NCBI GenBank assembly: GCA_907163375.1
Contig: CAJQUW010003186.1
Location: forward strand, 1-64,000
Length of the DNA: 64,000 bases
From: Prostheceraeus crozeri
Lineage: Eukaryota; Platyhelminthes; Polycladida; Euryleptidae
Direction of reading: 5' to 3'
A model generated the notes under the pieces. That model ran no database searches. It was given only the letters and a program-made list of their open reading frames with translations, and had not been told where the DNA came from. Shown in pieces: positions 41,217-51,712 of this stretch (position 1 is the stretch's first letter; each line of letters opens with the position of its first letter). A program made the position numbers and the translations under genes.

Positions 41217-41930
41217 GAACTTGTAGAGCTCCGTTCTTCACTCAGTTTTGAATTATTTGGTGTGCATACAAGACCTCGTTCTCCGCTTCTCCGTTTCGTC
41301 GATTTACAATTATATTTCTGAAGTGAGTTTCATCATTTAGAATTTACTGCTTTCTAAGTTTGGGAAATAGGTACATTACTAACTTCTTATAACCAAATAG
41401 TTTAAAATACATGGTTGGCTTTTAGGATAGGAAACAACACAATGTTATATTATTAATCACAAATCTTTACTTCGTTTTTTTTATTATAGCATATGAAATA
41501 CACATGAATCAAGCGATCTTGATTGATGTAGTGTTTGAATTTAAATAAACATCACAAGATTTCGTTTCTAAATAATAAAACACTAACACATTAATTTCAT
41601 TTTCAATCAGCTGTTCTTCTAATTAAAATACTTTTAATCAATCTCTACACTTTCGTTTTTTCGAAAAGTCAGTTTCGTTTCAATGTTTTTTTTCGAAATT
41701 AAATAACATTTACTCAGCTGATTCCAAACTTGATGTTTCTATATTAAAAACACCTCTTAAAAATTGATTTAAGAGTTCGAATCTCGGTTTCTGTTTCATC
41801 TTAATATTTTTCTAATTGAGATTATTAAACTTTTTAATATTACTTCTTTAAGTTTGGAAAATAGATTCATAAATGAGTTCCAATCTACAGAGAGATAAGA
41901 ATATAACAAACGATTATTTCCTTTGTAGAA

Positions 41931-44010
41931 ATGGTTCGAACGTCAAGCATTTCCCGACAGAGACTTATTTTTCATTATTGCAGTACTTGCAATTTGCCAG
42001 TTCGCCACGCTAGCAAAAGCAGTCATAAGGGTTGCTCTTTTAAGGAGGATGGTACATATCTGTATTGCCTTACATGTAAGGCATATCTGAAGAGTACTGA
42101 GAAGGCGAACAGTGAGGAAGATAAGACTTTTATTCAAGCCCATACTGCCTGTGCACTTGGTAATGGACGCAAAGGCATCAATTTGACCTCGACCGCTGAG
42201 AAGCGGAAATTGGAAAGATTGTTTGCCAAGGAGGACAGGCCGGCGACAGGGGTTTTGAGCCAAAGTGATGAGGTCGCGAAGACTTCTAAACCTCCAAAAA
42301 AGACGCGATCCATCAGAGTAAAGTCGAGAAAATTCATTGATAGTGACACGTCACTATCTGATTATGAAGTGAGTACTGTTAAATGCTTATTTTAAATTAG
42401 GTTTTAATGAAACAATGATGAATGCCACCTACGATTCTAGTGCAAGTATGCATGTAGTAAACATATTTTTTAACATTTCAGAGTTCAGAACTTCCAACGA
42501 AGAGTGCCAAGGTACTTTTAAAGAAATTGCCTACAGCAAGAGATGTAAGTATTTTACAGTTAAAATTTTTATGATTTTAGATATGTTTTACTACCAAAGT
42601 CTTTCTTTCAGCATTTCAACAGTCTGCCACCTGTTCCGAAATTGACAATGGTGGAGAAAAAAGTGAATCCACATCCCGTAAGTAATTTTTACAAGGTCTA
42701 TACGTATATAACTAGAAATTTTAAAACATTGTTAACTTTTCAGCTGTTTCAAAGTCTACCCCCTATTCCCAAGTTGAGAACGGTGGAAAATAATGGATGT
42801 CAGACACCTGTAAGTATGATTGTTGCAGTCTACACTCATGGCAATCTATCATGTCTTAATAATCACTCTCTAATCATTTTGTCTTTATTCCTATTGCAGG
42901 CAATTCGATCTTTATCACTGAAAAAGACTCGAGATCGCAGTGTCCTCTCAACGCCACCTACATCAACGTCTATGGAGGACAATGAGGAAAAACCCTACAC
43001 CATCCGCGAGTCCTCATCAGATGAGTCCTCTTCGGATGAGTCCTCTTCGTCAGCGACATCATCGCCAACTTCTTCTGATGATGACAGTGATGATGGCAGA
43101 ATTGCTAAGGTAAGTACAATATAAGGAATGAATATGAAAGCAGATAATTGAAATGTAAAAGATTGTAACAGTTAAATTCTGATTTTAGAATAGTTCATAC
43201 AACGTTGCGGTGGAAGATGGATCTGATCATGAGATCGTCATGACTTCTAAGGTAAGATAGCTTTCAAACACTAGAAAACATGTTTACATTATTTAAATAT
43301 TATTATATTGTTAATTCTACAAACATTATTAACTTCTTTCCCATATAATGATGCATGGATAATACAAATATTTTCTATTCTCATTACAGGATGCAGCGGT
43401 CTACGCATCACAGGAGGAAGAATCCTTCTCCAACATTCGATCGTCTCCAACCTGCAGCGTCCACTTCCCCTTCACTCCTATACTGGAGTATAGGGGTGCA
43501 TCACCACCGCCCACAACACAACCACCTACACCGGGGACTGCTCCTACGACTTCCCACGATCCTACTCCTCCTACTACACCATCACCTACGACTTCCCATG
43601 ATCCTGCTCCCCCTACGATCTCCAACACTACTATCCACGCTCCTGCTTCCATCATGCTGCGAACCAAGGAGTACAATGTCGATCTAGATGAATCCAATGA
43701 CAATAGTGAGTTGAGACGCTGTGAGGAGCGACTGCGACTCGCTGAGGAAAGGGAAGCGAAGTTAAGGACTGAAAATCGTGATCTAATTCAATCTGTGCGA
43801 AATCTAACACAGTCAAACTTGCATATGGCATCACTCCTTTCAAGAGGCAACAAGCCTTTTGAAAAAGAGACTTTAATGCATATTGAGTATGCAAATTCAA
43901 ACATTGATAAGGTGAGGCTGACTCACATGGAAGACAGGGGTGCTTGCTCTGCACAGTGTCAGCACATCAAGATGTGCCACAGTGGCATTGTAAAATGCAT
44001 AAAAATGTAA
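41931..44010 (+). CDS. Seven-coding-exon gene inside element 2, function unknown
   Basis: Coding exons: 41931-42368, 42482-42544, 42612-42677, 42744-42809, 42900-43109, 43189-43251, 43390-44010. Each has GT-AG borders, is a multiple of three, and every intron is in phase 0; together 508 codons. A noncoding first exon probably ends at 41322. The first exon encodes Cys/His pairs (HYCSTCNLPVRH, YLYCLTCKAYL), a likely zinc domain. The third and fourth exons are 66 bp each and encode related peptides (SLPPVPKLTMVE and SLPPIPKLRTVE), an exon duplication. The fifth is Ser/Asp-rich; the last has a Pro/Thr repeat and a coiled coil (CEERLRLAEEREAKLRTEN). No homologous gene is evident in element 1. It may be a regulator captured from a host. 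Confidence 0.7.
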
Positions 44011-44175
44011 TGTAATGTACTTTACTTTTTTCTTTTGGAAAATGAAAATTATTGTAAATCCTGAATTTTTTCCTTTATATCATCGACCGGTAATACTACA
44101 TCTATCTCAAAAGTGAAGAGATCGGAACAAATTCTATTGGGTGGTAATAGCTCTGACGTCATAGAATGATGAAAA

Positions 44176-44183
44176 TATATAAG
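44176..44183 (+). promoter_or_regulatory. TATA box TATATAAG of the element 2 polymerase
   Basis: Lies 41 bp before the ATG at 44224. Confidence 0.7.
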
Positions 44184-44223
44184 GACTATCAAAAATTATA
44201 ATCCTTATCATTTACTATTAAGA

Positions 44224-47200
44224 ATGGTTGTCTGTTCCAAGTGTGGAAAATCTTTTACTCTTTATGGCAATTTGCAACGTCATGAAAAATTTTGTAAGTT
44301 GGGGATAACATATAAGTGTAGCAAGTGTCCATATCAAACGAATAGGAAGGATAATCTAAAGCGACACAATCTAGTTTGCAATTTAAGTTCAAATTCTCAA
44401 AATATGTCAGTTGTTAATCAAGTAGAATCACAAAATAATCACATATCCAGATCTAGTATTGTTGAACCAACGTCTAGACATACGTCAACCAGCGCTTCAA
44501 ATAATACCTTTATGCAATGTTGCTCCCATTGTGGCAAAAATTATAATTCTGTTAGCAAATTTCGTCAACATATGAATGTACATAATACAAAAAGTGAGAT
44601 GAATATTCATAATAATCATGGAACTCTAAATCTCAGTGAAAGCGCACTTAATGGTCACGCTCGTGTATATGACATCACACCATCAACACATACAATCGAC
44701 ATTAATTCTTTTTTATTGAGTATGCGACCTATAATAGGGGACTTAGTGTCAAACCTTCTAGAACAATTTCAACTACGTGGCCATCTAATTGCACAAATTC
44801 GTTATGTGCGATCAAATCCTCAAGAAGATGAAACGTTTCTCGCACACTTTACATCATCATCTACAAACTATATTTATGACTATGATACCTGGTTCCAAGA
44901 TAATTTGAATAGTCTTTCAAGCCATATTGAAGCATTTGCAAATAAGGGTAGCAACTGGGTTATAGATGAAATACTTAATATTGAATTCAATGTTATTACC
45001 AGTCCACTACTATCCGGTGGACAAACATTTACTCTACCAAAGAGCTTGAAAGATTATAAGGCTGTAATCAATGTACACTCAAATGCAAATGACTGCTTCA
45101 AGTATTCAGTTTTATCAATACTACATTATGATGAAGTACTTCACTCGAGAAATGAGATGAAATCATATAGCAAGTGGACATCTGATCTGAATATGGATGG
45201 CATTGCCACACCAGTATCAATAAAAGATATTTCTAGGTTTGAGAAAAATAATGACATCAAAATTAACATTCATTTTTATGAAAAAGGACTCAAAGGTGTT
45301 CGTTATAGTAGCAACTTTATTGGTAAACGAACTGTCAATATACTGTTAATTGTTAACAATGAACGCGCACATTATTGTGGAATCAGAAAGATATCGAGAC
45401 TATATAGGAAAATTAATAAAAGATTTAAACATTACTGTGATCGATGCACCCAATCGTTTACATATAAGACAACTCTAGACCGACATTATCAATTTTGTGT
45501 TCGAGGAAAAGCGCAAATAGAAAAAATGCCTAAACAACTAGAGGTAAGTACAAGTAGCATGGAATATCATCTAAGTCCACCTTTAGTAATTTATGCAGTT
45601 ATAGAGTGCTACATCGATAATAAAGTGCATAAACCTGCAGCAGTTGGAGTTTATCATGTTTGGCACAACGCTCTCCAATCAAAATTTGATAACGAATATT
45701 ATGTCTTTAAAGGAGAAAATTGTATTATGAACTTCTTAAATCACCTAGAAAATGTAGCACAAAATTTGTATGACAATCAGCGTGCAATAAGTAGACAACC
45801 GATGTCTCTATCCCATGATGAAGAAGAAAAACACAAAAGCGCACAGAGTTGCAGTAAATGTAAATCTAAGTTCAGTGATGATTGTATCAAAGTGAGAGAT
45901 CATGATCATATAACAGGAAAATATAGACAAACATTATGTAGCAAATGCAACCTTCGATTGAAACTGAATAGGCGGGAACTGCCCATATTTTTCCACAACT
46001 TCAAGAATTAGACAGTCACATCGTTTGCTACAAAGCAATTGGAAAGAAGAAACCATGGAAATTAGAAGTGGTAGCAGCCACAGCTGAAAAATACATAACT
46101 TTATCCGCTAGTGTACCTGTGAACGAGTACAACGGAAAAACAATATATTTTAAATTAAAGTTCTTGGATTCTTTTCAATTTTTAAGTGCATCACTAAGTG
46201 AATTAGCAAAAGGATTACAAGTGTATAAGCATGTAGAAAAATTAAGAAACGAATTTCCACTGATTAATGATGACATCCTATATCAAAAGGGAGTGTTTCC
46301 CTACTCTTATTTCAAAAGTCTAAATACATTGTTGGAAAATAGTCTACCACCACAATGTGAATTCTATAATGATCTCACACGAGAGCATTGCTCAGACAAA
46401 GAATATGAACACGCTTGTAATGCGTGGATCGCTTTCAGTTGCTCCAATTTTGGTGATTACATGCTTGCATATCTCAAATTAGATGTGTTATTGCTGGCAG
46501 ATATTTTTGAAGTCTTTAGATCATTGAGTCAAAATGAAGATGAGGTGGATCCTGTGCATTTTGTCAGCCTTCCACACCTTAGTTTTACTTCAGCTTTGAG
46601 TTTTGCTTCATCTGATCCTCCACACTACATACAAGATGAAAACATGTACAATCTATTTGAAAGGGGAATAAGGGGAGGTATGACATTTACAAATATCCAC
46701 ACCGAGCGCGTGCACGCATTACGGAATTACAAAATAATACAAATGAAAGCCGTTACTTTTCCTACATAGATGTCAACAACCTTTACGGCTCGTCACTCAG
46801 CAAGAGTCTACCACATTCAAATTTCAAATGGTTGAATGAAGATGAAATAGGCTACTTTTCAAACGAAGTTAATATTCAAGTCATAGATGATGATAGTGAA
46901 ATCGGATATATTTTTGATTTAGATTTGGAATATCCTGCAAGCATACATGATGACACTGCCGATTTTCCATTGGCACCAGAAATGCAGATGATAGAACAAA
47001 AAATGTTTTCAAGTTATATGAAAGACTTGTATAAAAAAGTAAGACCAAATACTAACTTTTCTTCAACTAAGAAACTATTGCTACACCAATTTGATAGGGA
47101 AAATTATGTTGTACACTATTCAATATTAAAATTTTATTTATTTATGGGTATGAAAGTTAAAAAAGTTCAAAGCGGTGTAAAGTTCACTCAAAAGCCCTGG

Positions 47201-48112
47201 TTAAGAACGTTCATCGACATGAATTCCCAAAAGAGAGCTCAGTCAAGAACTGACTTTGAAAAGTCATTTTACAAGTTGAAGAATAACTCTTTATATGGCA
47301 AGACAATGGAAAATGTAAGACGAAGGAGAAAATTCAAATTAGTTAATAGTGTTGAGCAATGTCAAAAATTATCAAATCATCCACTCTATGTTCAGCATAA
47401 GATCTTCGATGAAGATCTAGTTGGCATGGAAATGTACAAGCCTTCAATAATGTTGAATAAATTAATTTATGTTGGTCAAGCAGTTCTTGATTATAGCAAG
47501 TTGGAAATGTATCAACTATTTTACAATGATTTAAAAAGATGTCCACTGATAAATAGAACGCGACTTTGTGGCGGTGACACTGACAGTTTTTTCCTATGTC
47601 TATACACCTCACCTTCTGTCCGTCTGGAGGACATACTTCTATACTTTGGTGAAAAATTTGACTCTTCAAACTATGATGTACATCACCGACTATATTCAAC
47701 TGCAAACAGAGCTAGGTTGGGCTGTTTTAAGGATGAGTGTGCGGGAAAGTTGCTTGAGGAAATGATCTTATTAAAACCGAAAATGTATTCAATGAAATAT
47801 CTAGATTCATCTTGTCACAGCATCAAACGTGCAAAAGGAGTGCAGAGAGCTGCAGTTAAAAAACTACAACATAATGATTATAGGACCGTGTACTACAGTG
47901 AAATGGATACAAGTGAAGAAATGACAGTAATTAACTCGAAAAACCACTTAGTTACTACAAAATCATTCAGGAAGCGAGGACTTTCACTCTGGCAGCATAA
48001 GCGCTGTTGGTTAAATAAAAATTTGTCACTACCATATGGACACTATAGCTTGGGACTTCCCCCACATTCAAAAAGAAGGAGAATCCTTCCTGCTATAGGT
48101 GATGTAGAATAA
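44224..48112 (+). pseudogene. POLB: DNA polymerase B of element 2, two frameshifts
   Basis: The gene is collinear with the polymerase of element 1. Three C2H2-like fingers open it (VVCSKCGKSF, YKCSKCPYQT, CCSHCGKNYN); the endonuclease VII-like RDHDHITGKYRQ is kept. The reading frame is lost near 46012, just after the exonuclease II block, where one base appears missing, and again at about 46720-46740. Later segments (46068-46769 and 46832-48112) hold exonuclease III, LYGSSLS, KNNSLYGK and GGDTDSFF. In exonuclease motif I the first Asp is Val (YAVIECYID), so proofreading would be lost as well. There is no 5' intron here, unlike in element 1. I do not reconstruct the frame. Confidence 0.95.
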
Positions 48113-48372
48113 GTCTAAATAGATTCAACAAGGTAATTTACAAGTAAACTAACCAATCGTCACATCTTTCTGCTTAGTTATGCTTACTAATATATAGGTA
48201 GTCTAAACACAAAATGAAATTTCTACATTTTTCCGATGTGTAGAAATTATTACTAAAATATAGGTAGTCTTATTATGAATTTAAGACATAGCACTCAACA
48301 TCATTCCGATATGTTGAGATGTGAAATAGCAAACTTTATGCAAACAGATGAATTAGGTTTATATTTGAAAAC
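48113..48372. promoter_or_regulatory. Spacer with TTATGCAAA before the PC4-like gene
   Basis: The spacer holds TTATGCAAA (48336-48344), 29 bp before the ATG, and two copies of ATATAGGTAGTCT (near 48192 and 48260) of unknown meaning. Confidence 0.35.
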
Positions 48373-48933
48373 ATGCCTCATTACACTAGAACATGGAAAC
48401 TAAACGACTTACAAAGCGTTCACATAACAAATTCTAAGAAAGTAGTCTTTCGTCACTCAATAGCAAATAGTGGTGGAAGACATCGTGGCGTTTGCATTAG
48501 CCTTGACGCATTATCTTCACTGAAAGACTTCGCTGATCTGATTGACAACCATAAGACACGGATGAAGATTCCCCTCGATCAAAAGGTATGGATAAAGTGT
48601 GACTCTACCGTCAAGCTGTACGTCTGTTCACCAAAGAGAGAAGATATTGACTATCGATTTTTCCGTTTCAGTGACGTCACATGGAGAAACTTTACAAAAG
48701 AGATACTACCACATATGATTTCTTTTATGAAGGATGGAGGACATCAAGCGGATGGAAGTCGTGAATCGCATGTTAACTACAAAAGTAAACTCAAAACTCA
48801 ATCTTCAAGAAATCGAGCGCAACATTCCCAATCGAAAGCAATGGTTATTAATAAAACACAAGATGAAGCCGACAACGAATCTACATCTGGGAAGACCCTC
48901 AATGTTAACATGGAGGATACAGAGGAAGGATAA
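48373..48933 (+). CDS. PC4-like protein of element 2
   Basis: 186 aa. The N-terminal domain follows PC4: WKLNDLQSVHITN, KKVVFRHS, GRHRGVCISLDALSSLKDF, then an amphipathic helix; the basic VWIKCDSTVKLYV repeat follows. The tail (about 125-186) is Ser/Gln/Lys-rich and ends acidic (MEDTEEG), as in element 1. The last 200 bp overlap the TBP-like gene in another frame. Only one PC4-like copy occurs here, against two in element 1. Confidence 0.6.
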   Translation: MPHYTRTWKLNDLQSVHITNSKKVVFRHSIANSGGRHRGVCISLDALSSLKDFADLIDNHKTRMKIPLDQKVWIKCDSTVKLYVCSPKREDIDYRFFRFSDVTWRNFTKEILPHMISFMKDGGHQADGSRESHVNYKSKLKTQSSRNRAQHSQSKAMVINKTQDEADNESTSGKTLNVNMEDTEEG

Positions 48934-49303
48934 ATATGTGACTATCCTATTCTTTCCAAATGGAACAATCCAGTGTGTTGGTGGCTTCACTGATGGTGAT
49001 CTACCATATCTACATTCTACATTGGAAAATTTACTTAGTGACTCATTATCTGAATGGGAAGTGAAGACAATGACTGTGTTATGTGAATTGAACTATCATT
49101 ATGACTTTCGTAAAGTCACATCATCAAATAATCTCACTTATGAAGTGGAACTATTTCCAGCAGCACAGATGACTAACTGGCACCCATATCATGTTCATGT
49201 ATTCCATAATGGAAAGATTGTGATAACCGGCATTAAAGACATAAATGATGTTCCTCCCATCCTATGTGATTTGAGAAAAATATTTGTGAAATCTACATTG
49301 TAG
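48734..49303 (+). CDS. TBP homologue encoded by element 2
   Basis: 189 aa; start at 48734 or the in-frame ATG at 48752. The two saddle repeats are visible: VVNRMLTTKVNSKLNLQEI and VTILFFPNGTIQCVGGF, then YEVELFPAAQMTNW and VHVFHNGKIVITGI. It matches the element 1 protein and TBP over the whole core. As in element 1, the first DNA-kinking Phe position is Pro (HLGRPSML) and the other three are Phe. The frame is open despite lesions elsewhere in the element. Stop at 49301-49303. Confidence 0.83.
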   Translation: MEDIKRMEVVNRMLTTKVNSKLNLQEIERNIPNRKQWLLIKHKMKPTTNLHLGRPSMLTWRIQRKDKYVTILFFPNGTIQCVGGFTDGDLPYLHSTLENLLSDSLSEWEVKTMTVLCELNYHYDFRKVTSSNNLTYEVELFPAAQMTNWHPYHVHVFHNGKIVITGIKDINDVPPILCDLRKIFVKSTL

Positions 49304-49422
49304 CTATGTAAATATTTAGAAAAGAACTGGACATTTGTAAATACATATTGAAATGTAAACATGTTTTGCTTTCCCTCTAAACCCAACGATTTGGAACATA
49401 AAACAAGGATATTTACATATAA

Positions 49423-49436
49423 AATAAAACTTTATT
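49423..49436. terminator. Convergent poly(A) signals
   Basis: AATAAA at 49423-49428 serves the plus-strand genes; TTTATT at 49431-49436 (AATAAA on the minus strand) overlaps the protease stop. Confidence 0.6.
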
Positions 49437-49896
49437 ACAAAACAGTTTCAATATACTTTGTAAGAATTACATCATTTTTATAGCAGTCTTTCGAAAAAAG
49501 TTGTAAAACACTTTTACAGTTATTTTTCAATGGTCTCTCGTTGATGAAATATAGCACATAACCGCCGCACATGAGAGATACATTGCTTTGGAGTGGAAAC
49601 GATGTAACTTTCTTAATCGTCCAGGAGAACCTATTCATCCATAGTGCAATGTCATGTAAGCGAGGTAGATTAAGAGAGTCAAAATATTCAGCCACTTTAT
49701 AGCGATTGATGTACACTGCAATCCAATGTTTACCAGGAAGATTGTTGCTGTCCGTATTGATGATAAGCGAACAAGGATAGAAAGGAATTGAATTAGGTAA
49801 ATTATCTCTAGAAAAGACATCAAGAAATATTGACTTGGAGTAGGGATGAGCATTTCCCATTTTCCTCAAGATTTGTACGTTGCTTAAGTTACTCAT
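49435..49896 (-). CDS. PRO: Adenovirus-type maturation protease of element 2
   Basis: 153 aa, the same length as in element 1. Catalytic His57 (PGKHWIAVY), Asp73 (YFDSL), Gln103 and Cys110 (LMCGGYVLYF) are all present, with the Gln-Cys spacing of 7. The frame is intact. Its ATG overlaps the stop of the capsid gene in an ATGA. Confidence 0.92.
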   Translation of the reverse strand: MSNLSNVQILRKMGNAHPYSKSIFLDVFSRDNLPNSIPFYPCSLIINTDSNNLPGKHWIAVYINRYKVAEYFDSLNLPRLHDIALWMNRFSWTIKKVTSFPLQSNVSLMCGGYVLYFINERPLKNNCKSVLQLFSKDCYKNDVILTKYIETVL

Positions 49897-51176
49897 CTCT
49901 GATAGCTGACAGTTACGTCTCGCATTCTCGTTATTTCAACTTTGCTATCATAGATAGCATAAATGAGGCAAGTAATTGTTTTCTTCAAAGGTGACTCAAA
50001 TGACACCTCTAGTCGTAGATTACCAGGCTTTGTAACTCCTACGCTTTCACCGCCTAGATCTGCATCTGCTGTGAGATTGTATATAATGAAGAAGTAACCA
50101 TTTTTATACATATCCATTGTAATTCCATTTGAATCATCTGTGTTAAACATGCTCAGTGCAGTGAAAGTAGAACCATATTCACGTACAAATTTGCCCTCTT
50201 TAAAATTAGGCTCATAAGCTTTGCAAGCAACAAATTTTCCATCCTAATAGAGTGCTAGTTTACTAATGTTAAAGTGTTGGAAATTAAATGGATTCTTTTC
50301 AAAAGCACCAATAAATGACTCATTTTCCACAAATGTGATATACACCGCCTTCGGCATCGCAGTGGGAAAAAGATTTGGGTAGGCATGAGAGGATGATCCC
50401 GCACCAATTGTGAAGTTTGTTAACACACTGTGATTAACTGGATATATTGCATTGCTTTTCCTCAATCCTGTCGCATGCTCGTTGATGACTGACGGGTTCA
50501 TTGTTACTCTCCTTACATTGAGCACGGCACTACTTATGTTGATTTGATAGTTGGTAGCTCCAAAAGCCATTAACGCGAACTCAGGATTTGCACGAATAAA
50601 TTTTATTTGCATTTTAACCTGTGATAGTAGATATCTAGATTGACGAAGGAAATCAAGATAGACAGGTCCTTTCAAGTATAATTCCTTTGAATCTGCTGTC
50701 AATTCCATTCGTTTTTTTAAACCTCCATTTGAAACCTCATCAAATTTCCCTTGCTGATCATCATACCAGCCGGCAACTTGCAAGTGTGACTGTTTAGCTC
50801 GCTTCTGAAATTGCGTCATTGTATTTATGTATGCTCCATAGGGATATGCTCGATCCCCTCCTTCAATCTGTTTGTCATTCAATATTAAATACACATCTGA
50901 GAATAGACTGGCAATAGGAAGATTTGTCAATCCCACTTTATCCTTAGTTGAATCAATATTGGTACCATCAGTCTTCTTAATTTGTATACACAATTCTAAA
51001 TCAATGGATTGACAGTCAATATAATCTTGAGGATTAGCAGGTATATCAAACTGAATAGGCTGTTGGTTACCATCGATATTTGTTGTGGGGACTATATCAA
51101 CAATAGTTGAGGAAATTATGTCAGTTTGATGAGGCGGTGAATCGAAGAAACACAAAGCCGAATTGATACTCTGCAT
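49893..51176 (-). pseudogene. MCP: Major capsid protein of element 2, one in-frame stop
   Basis: 428 codons including the stops, close to the 425 aa of element 1. A TAG at 50244-50246 falls right after FNISKLALY; the following codons stay in frame (50243-49893, with DDSNGITMDMYKNGYFF). Otherwise the family blocks are kept: QTDIISSTIVDIVP, PIQFDIPANPQDYIDCQ, KNPFNFQHFNISKLAL. A single base change would explain it; readthrough is possible but unsupported. Confidence 0.93.
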
Positions 51177-51186
51177 CGTATTAGCT

Positions 51187-51669
51187 TTACAAATATGTTG
51201 TCTTCCTTCGTTTTGACTTGTTTCCAGTCGCTGTGGAATTTCGTTTGCGCTTTCTTGCTTTCACACGACGTCTTGATTTAGAACGTGCTGCTCTGGTGGG
51301 CTTTTTACTTCTCCTACGCCTTTGCTTAGTAACTCGGCCTGATCCAACTTGTCTTGACTTCCTACGTTTCTTCCGAACTGTACGCCTCGTCTTTGTTAAA
51401 TCATCTAATGCGTCTATGGCAGATTGCTGTGCACGCAATTTCATGGATTCACCGATATTCTCCCCTTGAAGTGCATCAGCTGCAACATTTGCACCAAAGT
51501 CTAAAGCTCTGTTTCCAACCCGCTTCATGAATGGTACGCCATACTTTTTGAGTGTTGGGAGAACCATACGTCTTAGTGCACCGAATATGCCTCATCCAAC
51601 TTGTCGTCTACCTCCAGCAAACACGGGATAGCCGCTCTGATAGGATGGACCACTGTAAATGCCTGACAT
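51187..51669 (-). pseudogene. Basic core protein of element 2, one in-frame stop
   Basis: The frame starts at an ATG at 51667-51669 with GYPVFAGGRRQVG, hits TGA at 51592-51594 (codon 26), and continues in frame into the Lys/Arg-rich C-terminus (KKRRKSRQVGSGRVTKQRRR). The stop falls at the GG-type site of the element 1 homologue. An internal ATG (51567) would give only the basic part. Confidence 0.85.
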
Positions 51670-51712
51670 TATGTCCTGTAGATAATTATAGATCCCACAA
51701 TAGCGTAAAGCC

